Assembly: GCA_963829505.1 (NCBI GenBank)
Contig: CAWHIL010000003.1
Coordinates: 1,708,814 to 1,772,813 of the forward strand
Source of the DNA: Roseiarcus sp963829505
GTDB taxonomy: Bacteria; Pseudomonadota; Alphaproteobacteria; Rhizobiales; Beijerinckiaceae
Length of the DNA: 64,000 nucleotides
Reading direction: 5' to 3'
Position numbers and translations under genes: made by a program
The notes under the pieces: model-generated
Databases searched by the model: none
What the model saw: the letters and a program-made list of their open reading frames with translations, nothing else
Told to the model about the DNA's origin: nothing
Shown here: positions 9,683 through 18,885 of the stretch, one piece after another
Layout: the number at the start of each line of letters is the position of its first letter
Position numbering within the stretch: the first letter of the stretch is position 1

Positions 9683-11473
9683 CTAGAAGGCTTCCGCCGG
9701 AAGCTCCATCAGCGTCGCCGCGCCGGCGGAGAGGCGCGCCAGATGCGCGCGGGTCTCCGGCAGAATACGCTCGTTGAAGAACTTGGCGAGGGTCAATTTT
9801 GCATCGAGAGCGGCGGTGCTTTCGCCCGTCGCCTGCCTGGCGAGCACCGCCTTGACGGTTCGAGCCCACATGTACCCGAGCAACGTGAGGCCGAGGAGAT
9901 GCATGTACTCCGTCGAAGCGGCGCCAGCATTGTTCGGGTCCCGGAGACCGTTCTTGGACAGCCACACCGTCGCTTCCTGCAGATGGCCTAGCGCGACCTC
10001 GACGCCGGACAGATAGGGCGCGAGCGTGGCGGTTTCCTTGTTGGCCGCCAGGAACTGGGCGATCTCGCCAAACAGCGCCATGATCGCCCGTCCCCCATCC
10101 TTCGGGAGCTTGCGCCCGACGAGATCGAGGGCCTGCACGCCGTTGGCGCCTTCGTAGATCATGGCGATCCGGGCGTCGCGCACAAACTGCTCCATGCCCG
10201 ACTGCGCGATGTAGCCGTGGCCGCCGAGCACCTGTTGGGCCTTGACTGTGTTGGCGAACCCGAGATCGGTGAAAACGCCTTTGATCACCGGAGTAAGGAG
10301 GCCCAGCCGATCGTCCGCCGCCTGACGGGTCTTCGGATCAGGCGAGGTCAGCGCCTCTTCCTGCGTCAGCGCGACGGACACGAGCAGCGCGCGCGCCGCC
10401 TCGTTGAAGGCGCGGATCTCGAGCAGCATGCGACGCACGTCCGGGTGGACGATCAATGGGTCGGCCGTCTGGTCCGGCTCGACCGGCCCTTTCAACGAGC
10501 GCCCCTGACGCCGCTCCTTCGCATAAGTCGCGGCGTTCTGATAGGCGACCTCGGACATCGAGAGGCCCTGAACCGCAACGCCGAGGCGCGCGCCGTTCAT
10601 CATCACGAACATCGCCGGGAGACCGCGATGCTCCTCGCCGACGAGCCAGCCCTTGGCGCCGTCGTAATTCAGAACCGCGGTCGCATTTCCGTGGATGCCC
10701 ATCTTGTGCTCGAGCGATCCGCAGACGACGTGGTTTCGCTCGCAGGGCGCCCCGTTCGCGGCCGGCAGGAACTTCGGCACGACAAAGAGCGAGATGCCTT
10801 TGACGCCGGCAGGCGCGCCCTCGATGCGGGCGAGGACGAGATGGATGATGTTGTCGGCGAGATCGTGCTCGCCTGCGGAGATGAAGATCTTCTGCCCGGT
10901 GATGGCGTAGGAGCCGTCAGTCTGGGGGATCGCCTTGGTCTTGATGAGCCCGAGATCGGTGCCGCATTGCGGCTCCGTGAGGTTCATGGTCCCGGTCCAT
11001 TCGCCGGTGGTCATCTTCGGCAGGAACCGGTCCTTGAGCTCCTGGCTCGCGTGGACCCTCATCGCGGCGACCGCGCCGTTCGTGAGGCCGGGATACATCG
11101 TCAGGGCGAGATTGGCCGACGTCTGATATTCCGCGAGCAACACCGCGACGAAATGGGGCAGTCCCTGCCCGCCGTAATCGGGATCGCCCGCGAGGCCGAC
11201 CCAGCCGCCCTCGACGAGCGCTTTATAGGCCTCCCTGAAGCCCCTGGGCGTCGTCACGCTGCCGTCCTGGTCACGCTTGCAGCCCTCGTGGTCGCCGACC
11301 TGATTGAGCGGCTGCATGACCTCCTCGGCGAACTTGGCGCCCTCGGAGAGAACGTGTTCGACGACGTCGATCGGCGCGTCGGCGAAGCCCGGCTCATTGG
11401 CGTAGCGCGCGTAGTCGAAGACGTCGCTAAGCAGAAACATCGTGTCGCTGACCGGCGCTTTGTATGTCGGCAT
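9683..11473 (-). CDS. Acyl-CoA dehydrogenase (DmdC / long-form FadE-like)
   Basis: A 596-residue FAD enzyme that introduces the trans-2 double bond in acyl-CoA. Motifs seen: MNLTEPQCGTDLGLIKTKA (FAD and substrate contacts), a central MFVMMNGARLGVAVQGLS helix, and IYEGANGVQALDLVGRKL, where the glutamate is the usual catalytic base. The length and C-terminal extension match the group often annotated 3-methylmercaptopropionyl-CoA dehydrogenase (DmdC), although most members act on ordinary fatty acyl-CoA. Start MPTYKAPVSD at 11473; the open frame to 11536 adds unlike residues. First gene of the beta-oxidation operon. Confidence 0.88.
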   Translation of the reverse strand: MPTYKAPVSDTMFLLSDVFDYARYANEPGFADAPIDVVEHVLSEGAKFAEEVMQPLNQVGDHEGCKRDQDGSVTTPRGFREAYKALVEGGWVGLAGDPDYGGQGLPHFVAVLLAEYQTSANLALTMYPGLTNGAVAAMRVHASQELKDRFLPKMTTGEWTGTMNLTEPQCGTDLGLIKTKAIPQTDGSYAITGQKIFISAGEHDLADNIIHLVLARIEGAPAGVKGISLFVVPKFLPAANGAPCERNHVVCGSLEHKMGIHGNATAVLNYDGAKGWLVGEEHRGLPAMFVMMNGARLGVAVQGLSMSEVAYQNAATYAKERRQGRSLKGPVEPDQTADPLIVHPDVRRMLLEIRAFNEAARALLVSVALTQEEALTSPDPKTRQAADDRLGLLTPVIKGVFTDLGFANTVKAQQVLGGHGYIAQSGMEQFVRDARIAMIYEGANGVQALDLVGRKLPKDGGRAIMALFGEIAQFLAANKETATLAPYLSGVEVALGHLQEATVWLSKNGLRDPNNAGAASTEYMHLLGLTLLGYMWARTVKAVLARQATGESTAALDAKLTLAKFFNERILPETRAHLARLSAGAATLMELPAEAF

Positions 11474-11540
11474 GGGACTCCTCGGGAGCGTTCTAGCGAC
11501 GGCGAGAGGCAATGCGCCCGCCCGCGCAACCGTCAATAAG

Positions 11541-11554
11541 GTTCATATATGAAC
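11541..11554. promoter_or_regulatory. Perfect palindrome, candidate operator of the beta-oxidation operon
   Basis: GTTCATATATGAAC is a perfect 14-bp palindrome 68-81 bp upstream of the acyl-CoA dehydrogenase start. Its position and AT-rich core fit an operator for a dimeric regulator (TetR- or GntR-like proteins often control fad operons). No regulator gene is adjacent, so the binder is unknown. Confidence 0.45.
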
Positions 11555-11618
11555 TATCTCCTCGCGCTTTGCAAGGCCCTTCCCTCGGCGACCGGGTTTG
11601 GACGCGCGAACCCAGCGT

Positions 11619-11834
11619 TCAGCGGGGTTCGCACTCGCGCCTCATCGAGGCGGACGGACCGACATAGGCCTCCTGCCGATCGACGCTCCAGTATCGGAGT
11701 TCATCCAGCGGGATGGGCTCCCCGGTGATCGCACAGCGCACAAAGGCGCCCGGACGAAGAATGCGGAAATCGCCGTCCAGATACTCGACCTTCGCCTCGC
11801 CGGCGTCGGCGTGCCGCCGCTCAAACCTGTTCAT
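11619..11834 (-). CDS. DUF2093 domain protein
   Basis: A 71-residue protein matching the DUF2093 family throughout: EAKVEYLDGDFRILRPGAFVRCAITG, IPLDELRYWSVDRQEAY. The family is small, soluble and almost confined to Alphaproteobacteria; its function is unknown. It stands alone between the acyl-CoA dehydrogenase promoter region and rpsU. Confidence 0.85.
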   Translation of the reverse strand: MNRFERRHADAGEAKVEYLDGDFRILRPGAFVRCAITGEPIPLDELRYWSVDRQEAYVGPSASMRRECEPR

Positions 11835-12061
11835 TCAACCTGAACCCTCAATGACCGGCTGCGCCGCCTCTCCCGCGGAGAGGGACGCCGCATTATTTCG
11901 AACCCCGAACCTAGCGCGTCGGCCGCCGTTTGTCTGGACAAGAAAGCCCGGCTCTGATAGAGGGGCAACGGCTGGATTGCTCGCCGCAAGGTCGGTCTGC
12001 GTCCTTTTTTCGTGAAATCCAAAGGCTCGTCGAGGCTCAGCCTCAAAACACAGGATGACCC

Positions 12062-12313
12062 GTGCAAGTACTCGTTCGCGACAACAATGTTGACCAGGCG
12101 CTGAAAGCTCTCAAGAAGAAGATGCAGCGGGAGGGCATTTTCCGCGAGATGAAGCTGCGGGGACATTACGAGAAGCCGTCGGAGAAGCGAGCGCGTGAAA
12201 AGGCGGAAGCCGTGCGTCGCGCGAGGAAACTGGCCAGGAAGAAGCTGCAGCGCGAGGGCCTGCTTCCGGTCAAGGCCAAGCCCGCGCCGGGCCCGGCGCG
12301 GTCGGCCAGCTAG
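12062..12313 (+). CDS. rpsU: Small-subunit ribosomal protein bS21
   Basis: An 83-residue very basic protein with the bS21 signature MQVLVRDNNVDQALKALKKK and REMKLRGHYEKPSEKRARE. It sits on the 30S platform near the 3' end of 16S rRNA and aids initiation. GTG 12062 is preceded by AGGA at a suitable distance. The C-terminal Ala/Pro/Lys tail is longer than in enterobacteria (71 aa), as is usual in Alphaproteobacteria. A terminator hairpin follows at 12353, so it is probably monocistronic. Confidence 0.95.
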   Translation: MQVLVRDNNVDQALKALKKKMQREGIFREMKLRGHYEKPSEKRAREKAEAVRRARKLARKKLQREGLLPVKAKPAPGPARSAS

Positions 12314-12352
12314 CGCCTGCGGGCGTTGCTTCCAGCACGACCCGAGGTTCGA

Positions 12353-12380
12353 CCCCGCCCGGACGCGGCGGGGTTTTGTT
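12353..12380 (+). terminator. Rho-independent terminator after rpsU
   Basis: Perfect 7-bp stem CCCCGCC/GGCGGGG with a 7-base loop, followed directly by TTTTGTTT. It lies 40 bp after the rpsU stop and before the TPR lipoprotein gene. Confidence 0.8.
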
Positions 12381-12436
12381 TCGCCGGTTTCTGAGCAGGG
12401 CGAGGGATGGCGCCCGGGGCGAGGCGGAGTCAGGGG

Positions 12437-13300
12437 ATGAGGATCGGCGGCATTCCGATGAAGGCTTTGGCCCAAGCCGCGCTGGCCGTTGCGTTCGCGC
12501 TGGCGCTTGCCGCCTGCAGCGAGACGATGAGCGGCGTGAACGCGTCGAGCAAAGTCGCGGAGGTCGAGGCCGGGCCCACGGCGCAGGCATCGAACGCGGG
12601 CAACATCGAATCGCTGACGGACGTCATCCAGCGCAATCCACGCGACCCTGCCGCTTACAACACGCGCGGCGTCGTCTACGCCAAGCTCGGCCGCTATTCC
12701 AACGCGGTCGAAGACTTCACCCACGCGATCGAACTCGATCCGCGCTTCGCCGGCGCCTACACGAACCGCGCGCTCGCCTATCGTCAGGAGAAGCAGGACG
12801 ATCTCGCGACCCAGGACTTCAATCAGGCGATCGTCGTCAATCCGAACGACGCCGCGGCTTATCTCGGACGGGGCAATCTCGAGCGGGCGCACAACAACTT
12901 CGACGCTGCCCTCGCCGACCTCAACCAGGCGATCCGGCTCAACCCGGAGGGCGCGCAAGCCTACCACGCGCGCGGCCTCATCTATCAGCGTCAGGGCAAC
13001 AACGCCCAGGCGATTACCGATTTCAACAACGCCATCGACCGGGATCCTTTCGCCGGAGCGCCCTATCAGGCGCGAGGACAAAGCTATATGGCGACGGCCC
13101 AGTGGCAGAAGGCGGTCGACGACTTCGACGCCGCGCTCAATGTCGACGACCACAACTCGGACGCCTGGGCCAGCCTCGGCCTCGCCTACGAAAAGCTCGG
13201 AGACAAGGGGAAGGCCGCCGAAGCCTATCACAGCGCCGCGGCGATCGACCCCGGCAACGCCGAGGCGCGGCAGGGCCTGTCGCGCCTCCGCTCGGGATAA
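12437..13300 (+). CDS. TPR-repeat lipoprotein
   Basis: A 287-residue secreted protein. The N-terminus (KALAQAALAVAFALALAACSE) is a lipoprotein signal with lipobox LAAC, so it should be anchored at a membrane facing the periplasm. The rest is about six tetratricopeptide repeats, seen as spaced AYNTRGVVYAKLG, AYTNRALAYRQ, AYLGRGNLERA, AYHARGLIYQRQG, PYQARGQSYMA and AWASLGLAYEKLG. TPR proteins are scaffolds; NlpI-like or envelope-assembly roles are possible but not shown. ATG 12437 is chosen for a GGAG 8 bases upstream; ATG 12458 would also keep the full signal. Confidence 0.82.
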   Translation: MRIGGIPMKALAQAALAVAFALALAACSETMSGVNASSKVAEVEAGPTAQASNAGNIESLTDVIQRNPRDPAAYNTRGVVYAKLGRYSNAVEDFTHAIELDPRFAGAYTNRALAYRQEKQDDLATQDFNQAIVVNPNDAAAYLGRGNLERAHNNFDAALADLNQAIRLNPEGAQAYHARGLIYQRQGNNAQAITDFNNAIDRDPFAGAPYQARGQSYMATAQWQKAVDDFDAALNVDDHNSDAWASLGLAYEKLGDKGKAAEAYHSAAAIDPGNAEARQGLSRLRSG

Positions 13301-13342
13301 CGCTTCCCGCGTCCACTCTGGCTTGCGCGTCGGTCTCATCTC

Positions 13343-14698
13343 CTACTCGTCCATCGGCGGCTCGGTCTTGAGGAATTGCTCGAGCCAGTGAATGTCGTAC
13401 TGGCCGTTCTGGACGTCCGGATTGCGGACGAGGGTGCGGAAGAGCGGCAGCGTCGTATCGATGCCGTCCACGATGAACTCGTCGAGGGCCCTCCTCAGCC
13501 GCATCAGCGCCTCCGTGCGGGTGCGGCCGTGCACGATGAGCTTGGCGACGAGCGAATCGTAGTTGGGCGGGATCACGTAGCCCTGGTAGGCCGAGGAATC
13601 GACGCGGACGCCAAGGCCGCCCGGCGGATGAAAATAGGTTATCCGGCCGGGAGAGGGCACGAAGGTCCGGGCGTTCTCGGCGTTGACCCGGCATTCGATC
13701 GCCGCGCCCAGCATGCGCACGTCGTCCTGACGGATCGACAGCGGCGAACCGGCGGCGATCTTGATCTGCTCGTTGACGATGTCGATGCCGGTGATCATTT
13801 CGGTGACCGGGTGCTCGACCTGGATGCGCGTATTCATCTCGATGAAGTAGAAGCGGCCGTCCTCGTAGAGAAACTCGACGGTCCCCGCGCTGACGTAGCC
13901 GAGTTCCGCCATGGCCCGCGCCACCACCCCGCCGATGTGCTCGCGTTGCTCGGCGTTGAGGGCCGGCGACGGACCCTCCTCCCAGACCTTCTGGTGACGC
14001 CGCTGCAACGAACAGTCACGCTCGCCGAGATGGATGGCGTTGCCTTGCGAGTCGCCGAGGACCTGGACTTCGATGTGACGGGGCTTGGCGAGGTATTTCT
14101 CGAGATAGACGGAATCGTCGCCGAACGCGGACTTGGCCTCGAGCCGCGCGTTGACGAGCGCGTCGACGAGTTCTTCGGGACCGCGCGCGACCTTCATCCC
14201 GCGGCCGCCGCCGCCCGCCGCCGCCTTGACGATGACCGGATATCCGATGTCGCCCGCAATCCTCAGCGCCTCCGCCTCGTCCTCGACGGCGCCGTCGGAA
14301 CCGGGAACGCAAGGGATGCCGAGCCGGGCGGCCGTCCGCTTGGCTTCGATCTTGTCGCCCATGAGCCGGATGTGTTCGGCTCTCGGACCAACGAACGCGA
14401 TCTCGTGCTCCTCGAGGATCTCGGCGAATCGCGCGTTTTCGGAAAGGAAGCCATAGCCAGGATGCACGGCGTCGGCGCCGGTGATCTCGCAGGCGGCGAC
14501 GATGGCGGGGATGTTGAGATAGCTGTCCTTCGCCGCAGGCGGTCCGATGCAGACGCTCTCGTCGGCCAGCTTGACGTGCATCGCCTCCTTGTCGGCGGTC
14601 GAGTAGACGGCGACCGTGGCGATGCCGAGCTCCTTGGCCGCGCGCATGACCCTGAGCGCGATCTCCCCGCGGCTTGCGATCAGGATCTTGTCGAACAT
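13343..14698 (-). CDS. accC: Acetyl-CoA carboxylase, biotin carboxylase subunit
   Basis: A 451-residue subunit of acetyl-CoA carboxylase that carboxylates the biotin on AccB using ATP and bicarbonate, the first step of fatty acid synthesis. Typical features in order: FDKILIASRGEIALRVMRA (start), HPGYGFLSENA, the ATP-grasp glycine loop KAAAGGGGRGMKV, the EMNTRIQVEHPVTE active-site strand and the C-terminal domain. ATG 14698 matches the family start; the frame runs open to 14737. It follows accB by 10 bases in one operon. Confidence 0.97.
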   Translation of the reverse strand: MFDKILIASRGEIALRVMRAAKELGIATVAVYSTADKEAMHVKLADESVCIGPPAAKDSYLNIPAIVAACEITGADAVHPGYGFLSENARFAEILEEHEIAFVGPRAEHIRLMGDKIEAKRTAARLGIPCVPGSDGAVEDEAEALRIAGDIGYPVIVKAAAGGGGRGMKVARGPEELVDALVNARLEAKSAFGDDSVYLEKYLAKPRHIEVQVLGDSQGNAIHLGERDCSLQRRHQKVWEEGPSPALNAEQREHIGGVVARAMAELGYVSAGTVEFLYEDGRFYFIEMNTRIQVEHPVTEMITGIDIVNEQIKIAAGSPLSIRQDDVRMLGAAIECRVNAENARTFVPSPGRITYFHPPGGLGVRVDSSAYQGYVIPPNYDSLVAKLIVHGRTRTEALMRLRRALDEFIVDGIDTTLPLFRTLVRNPDVQNGQYDIHWLEQFLKTEPPMDE

Positions 14699-14708
14699 CG
14701 CCGCCGCC

Positions 14709-15194
14709 TCACTCGATGATGACAAGCGGCTGACCATATTCGACCGGCGTCCCGTCGGAGACGAGGATGCTCGCGATCCTGCCGCCGCGCGGCGCGACGA
14801 TGTCGTTGAAGGTCTTCATCGCTTCGACGAGCAGGAGCTTGTCGCCCGCCTTCACCGTCGAGCCCACCTCGACGAACGGCTTCGCGTCCGGGCTCGCCCG
14901 CAGATAGACGGTCCCGACCATGGGCGACCTCACGGCGTCGTCGGCGATCGCGGCGGCGGCCTCGGCGCGCTGAAGCTCCTTGGCGACCGGCGGCGCCGAC
15001 GCCGCGACGGTCGCGTCGATCGCCGGCGAGGCCGGGGCGCGGCCCCGGGCGAGCCGCATCCGGACCTCCCCGACCTCGAGCTCGATTTCGCTGAGATCGT
15101 ACTTCGACGCGATCCTGGCGAGCTGCTCGACCTTGGCGACATCGATGGGACTGTGGACGGACAAGTCAGGACGCACGCCAGACGGCTTCTTCAT
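14709..15194 (-). CDS. accB: Biotin carboxyl carrier protein of acetyl-CoA carboxylase
   Basis: A 161-residue carrier. The C-terminal biotinyl domain has the biotin-accepting lysine in VEAMKTFNDI (common form EAMKMMN; the TF variant is tolerated). The N-terminal part and an Ala/Pro-rich linker (residues ~50-85) precede it. Start MKKPSGVRPDLS at 15194; the frame is open further but loses similarity. The aroQ gene that often precedes accB in this group is not here. Confidence 0.95.
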   Translation of the reverse strand: MKKPSGVRPDLSVHSPIDVAKVEQLARIASKYDLSEIELEVGEVRMRLARGRAPASPAIDATVAASAPPVAKELQRAEAAAAIADDAVRSPMVGTVYLRASPDAKPFVEVGSTVKAGDKLLLVEAMKTFNDIVAPRGGRIASILVSDGTPVEYGQPLVIIE

Positions 15195-15481
15195 TTCGAA
15201 TGCTCGATTGGGGGAATGACGAGGAGCGCCCAGATTCATTGTCCCTATACCCCGGCCCCCTTGATGAAGAAAGAGGCGGGCGCTGCACGACCGGGCGAGA
15301 TTGGCGCCTCCGCACACAGGGAATGTCGATGCGCCCCGGCGCGACTCCCGGCTCCGGGCCACGCGCCTCGACCTCCGCCGTTACGCACCGTAACCATCTG
15401 TTAATAAAAGATTTTTCTGATCTGCAACCGAAAAGCATGTAGGTTGTATCCCGATGCTCCCGAATTCGACGAGCGGCCGCC
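15195..15481. other. Divergent intergenic region upstream of accB
   Basis: About 290 bases. A notably AT-rich tract at 15388-15425 (around GTTAATAAAAGATTTTTCTG) probably contains the promoter of the accB-accC operon or of the divergent phospholipase-D-like gene. I cannot assign an unambiguous -35/-10 pair. No hairpin or riboswitch stands out. Confidence 0.35.
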
Positions 15482-16036
15482 TTGCTCGCGGCCTGCGCGA
15501 TGCTCGCGTCCTCGTATCCGACGCCCGCGGCGGATGGGACAATTCTCCGCGCCGAAATCCATTACGCGCCGCGCGAAGACCTGGAATTCGTCGACGCGGG
15601 CGTCATCGGCGGCGCCACGCTGACGATCGACATGGCGGCCTACGTCCTCTCCGACCGGCGGATCATCGAAGCGCTGACGGCCGCCGCCGAACGCAACGTC
15701 GCCGTGCGCCTCTATCTCGACAAATCGCAGTTCGCCCAGCACGGGCTGCGTTTCGGCGAGCCCATCGAGGCGCTGCTCGCCCATCCGAACGTGGCGGCCA
15801 AGGTGAAGGGCGAGGGCGTCCTCATGCATCTCAAGGCCTATGCGGTGGACGGGCGGCTCCTGCGCACCGGTTCGGGCAACTTTTCGCGGCCGGGCCTTGC
15901 CGAGCAGGACAACGATCTCGTCCTGATCTCGGACCCGGCGGCGGTCGACGCCTTCGAGCGGACGTTCGAGGGGATCTGGTCGCGGGCGAAGAACATCGAC
16001 GCCCTCGACACGCCCGAACAGGGCGGCTCGCCTTAG
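15482..16036 (+). CDS. Phospholipase D-like (HKD family) protein, start uncertain
   Basis: A ~184-residue protein with one PLD half-site: MHLKAYAVDGRLLRTGSGNFSRPG, that is HxK followed by D and GSGN. Single-HKD proteins dimerise to form a phosphodiesterase or nuclease (Nuc-like) site. The N-terminus (LAACAMLASSYPTPAADG) looks like the end of a signal peptide, suggesting export. In this frame the only start is TTG 15482, which would cut the signal short; an ATG at 15454 in another frame would supply a basic N-terminus, so a one-base indel near 15475 is possible. Domain call firm, start weak. Confidence 0.65.
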   Translation: MLAACAMLASSYPTPAADGTILRAEIHYAPREDLEFVDAGVIGGATLTIDMAAYVLSDRRIIEALTAAAERNVAVRLYLDKSQFAQHGLRFGEPIEALLAHPNVAAKVKGEGVLMHLKAYAVDGRLLRTGSGNFSRPGLAEQDNDLVLISDPAAVDAFERTFEGIWSRAKNIDALDTPEQGGSP

Positions 16037-16113
16037 CCTCGCGGCGACACGCCGCGCGCGCCTGTCGAGAGCGATTGCGCCTGACGAGGATGGCGTGTTT
16101 CCGCCGCAGGAAA

Positions 16114-18200
16114 TCATGCGCGGCGCGCCCAGACCTTCACGTCGTGGAACGCGACGCCGCCGAACGGCGCCACGCTGTCGTCGCCGACGAGCACATTGAT
16201 CCCCCAGCCGTCGAGGAACGCGGACGGCGGCCAGACGCCTTCGCTGACAAGAACGCCAGAACGAGCGCCGGCGAACAGCCGCGCGTGCAACTTCGTCCGG
16301 CCTCGCTCGTTGCCGATCTCGACCAAGTCGCCGTCGGCGAGGCCGAGGCCGGCCGCGTCGTCGGGGTTGATCAGGAGTTCCGGCCGGCGCTCGCGCCGGA
16401 TCGAGGTCTCCGTCTGAGTGAACGACGAGTTGAGGAAATTGTGGGCGGGCGACGTCGCGAGCTTGAACGGATGCCTCTCGTCGACGTTTTCGTTGACCGG
16501 CCAATGGTCGGGCAGGCGCGGCATGTCGCGCCACGCGCCGCGCATCCCGTCATTCATGAGCGGTATCGACGTCCAGTCGGGCTTGAAGCGGAACTTCCCA
16601 TCCGGGAACCCGAAGCCGTGAAGAAAGTGCGAGTCCTCGAACGGCGGCTGAAGATCGAGCCAGCGGCGCCGCTCCAGAAGTCTCGAGATCGCCGTAGCCC
16701 GACTTCTGCAAAGTCCAGTCGATGATGTCGCGTGGGGTCATGGCGAATGCGGGATGCTCGGCCCCGACGCGTTTCGCAATTGCGACGATCACCTCGTGGT
16801 TCGACCGGCAGTCCGGCGGCGGTTCGACCGCTTTCGGCGCGAATTGCAGATGCTGATGACCGCCCGCGGTATAGAGATCGTCATGCTCGAGAAACATCGT
16901 CGCCGGCAGGACGATGTCGGCCATGCGCGCCGTGTCGGTCATGAACTGCTCATGGACGCAGACGAAGAGATCGTCGCGGCAAAAGCCGCGCCGGACTTTC
17001 TCCTGGTGCGGGGCGACGGCGAGCGGGTTGGTGTTCTGGATCAGCATCGCCTTGACCGGGGGCCCGTGCTTCAGCGCCTCGGGCTCGCCGGTGAGGATCG
17101 CGCCGATGCGCGACTGATCGAGCCGGCGCACGCTCGAAATCGCGGGCGTCGAGGCCCTCGATCATGGTCTTCTGCAGCTTGTAGACGCCGCTCATGCTGT
17201 GGAACGCGCCGCCGCCCTCGTGCGCCCAGGCGCCGGTCACGGCCGGGATGCAGAGGGCGGCATGCAAATTGACGGCGCCGTTGCGCTGTCGCGAGAAGCC
17301 GTAGCCGAGCCGGAAAAATGTTCGCTTGTTCGTCCCGACGAGCTTTGCGAAGGCCTCGATCTCGGCGACTTCAAGCCCGGTGATGGCGGCGCCCCACGCG
17401 GGATCGCGCGTTTTGACGTGCGCTTCGAGCTCGGCTGGCGCATCGGTGAAGCGAGCGAGATAATCGCGATCCGCCAGTCCGTCGCGAAAGAGGACATGCA
17501 TCACCGCGCAGGCGAGCGCCCCGTCGGTTCCGGGACGCAGGCGCAGCGCCAGATCCGCCTGCCGCATCGTCTCGGTCTCGTAGACGTCGATGGCGACGAT
17601 CTTGGCGCCGCGCTCCTTCCGGGCGCGGATCGCGTGGGTCATGACGTTGACCTGGGTCGCGACCGCGTTGGTCCCCCAGATCACGACGCAGTCGGACTTC
17701 GCCATTTCGCGGGGGTCCGCGCCGATCAGGCGCCCCGCGCCGGCCACATAGCCGGGCCAGGCGACGCCAACGCAGATCGTTCCGTAAAAGCGCGAATAAC
17801 GCTTGACGTGGGTGAGGCGCTCGATGCCGTCGCGCATGACGAGCCCCATCGTGCCGGCATAGAAATAGGGCCACACGCTTTCCGCCCCGAAGCGCCGCTC
17901 CGCCTCGAGAAAACGCTCGGCGACATTGTCGAGCGCCTCGTCCCAGCCGATCGGGGCGAACTGACCGGAGCCCTTCGGCCCGACCCGCCGAAGCGGCTGC
18001 GTCAGGCGATCCGGGTGGTGGATGCGCTCGTGATAGCGGGCGACCTTGGCGCAGACGACCCCCGACGTATATCTCTGCGCCTCGGCGCCCCGGATCCTGC
18101 CAATCCGCGCGCCCATCACCTCGACGTCGAGCGCGCAGACCGACGGACAATCGTGCGGGCAAACCGACGGCTTCCGGACGATTTCGGCTGCAACGTTCAT
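16114..18200 (-). pseudogene. Molybdopterin-dependent oxidoreductase, two frameshifts
   Basis: About 694 residues after repair, in three frames. The N-terminus (ATG 18200) has a CxxxCxxxC motif in CPHDCPSVC and a later VCAKVARY cysteine, binding a 4Fe-4S cluster; the middle part has the molybdopterin-binding segments (KSDCVVIWGTNAVATQ, IVAIDVYETET); the C-terminus (ELLINPDDAAGLGLADGDLVEI) is the dinucleotide-binding domain. The frame changes at about 17141 and at about 16678 (coding strand ACTTCTGG, one T too many), and the total length is 3n+2, fitting two one-base insertions. Family members oxidise or reduce formate, thiosulfate, sulfoxides and more; the substrate is unknown. Start overlaps the osmC stop by 4 bases. 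Confidence 0.8.
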
Positions 18201-18772
18201 GGCTGCCTCGGACGCAAGGGCGGCTTTCGACCGGCGCTCATCGGCCCCTCCGCTCTTCCTCGCGGCGACAATTCGATCCGGGCCTCGACAACGGGCGCGC
18301 GCCTCAGCGTCTGGAGCACGACGCAATAGCGCTCGGTCAGTTTGAGCAGGGTTTCGAGCTCGGCTTCGGTGGCGTCCGTATCCAGATCAAAGCCGAGCCG
18401 GATGTTGGCGAAGCCGACGGGCGCGTCCTTCGCGACGCCGAGCGTGCCGCGAAAATCGAGATCGCCCTCGGCATGGACTGTTCCCGAGCGCAACGCGACG
18501 CCAAGCGCGGTGGCGACCGCCTTGAGGGTGACGCCGGCGCAGGCCGCGAGCGCTTCCAGCAGCATGTCGCCCGAGCAGAGTTCGAGGCCGCTGCCGCCCG
18601 TCGCCGGGTGCAGGCCCGCGACCGCCATTGCGCGACCCGTCTCGACCTTGCACGCAACCGAAGCCGAATCGAGTTCGGCGCGCGCCCTCAGAGTCACGAG
18701 GGCCGCCTCGGGTTGCGACCGATATCGCTCCTTCAGCGGCGCCTGGAGAGAGCGAAGGTCCTCAGCGTTCAC
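18197..18772 (-). CDS. OsmC family protein
   Basis: A 191-residue OsmC/Ohr-fold protein. The conserved part ELCSGDMLLEALAACAGVTLKAVA carries one family cysteine, and YCVVLQTLRR near the C-terminus the second; such pairs reduce organic hydroperoxides with a thiol partner, but many OsmC proteins near oxidoreductases have no proven role. The stop overlaps the molybdopterin oxidoreductase start by 4 bases (ATGA), so both are translated together. Cytoplasmic. Confidence 0.83.
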   Translation of the reverse strand: MNAEDLRSLQAPLKERYRSQPEAALVTLRARAELDSASVACKVETGRAMAVAGLHPATGGSGLELCSGDMLLEALAACAGVTLKAVATALGVALRSGTVHAEGDLDFRGTLGVAKDAPVGFANIRLGFDLDTDATEAELETLLKLTERYCVVLQTLRRAPVVEARIELSPRGRAEGPMSAGRKPPLRPRQP

Positions 18773-18885
18773 GTCCCGTCTCCTCTCCGATCAACCGGGG
18801 AAGTTTGCCTTCCTTGGCCCTCCGCGGCAACAGCAGGCCCAAGCGTCTTGTGGCGGCGCGCTGCGCGGGTTAGGGCTTTGAGCCC

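Noticed and set aside
15462..15480. GAATTC and GCGGCCGC (EcoRI and NotI sites) 5 bases apart, possible cloning linker
   Set aside because: Flanking sequence is continuous with native composition on both sides; chance occurrence in GC-rich DNA is likely.
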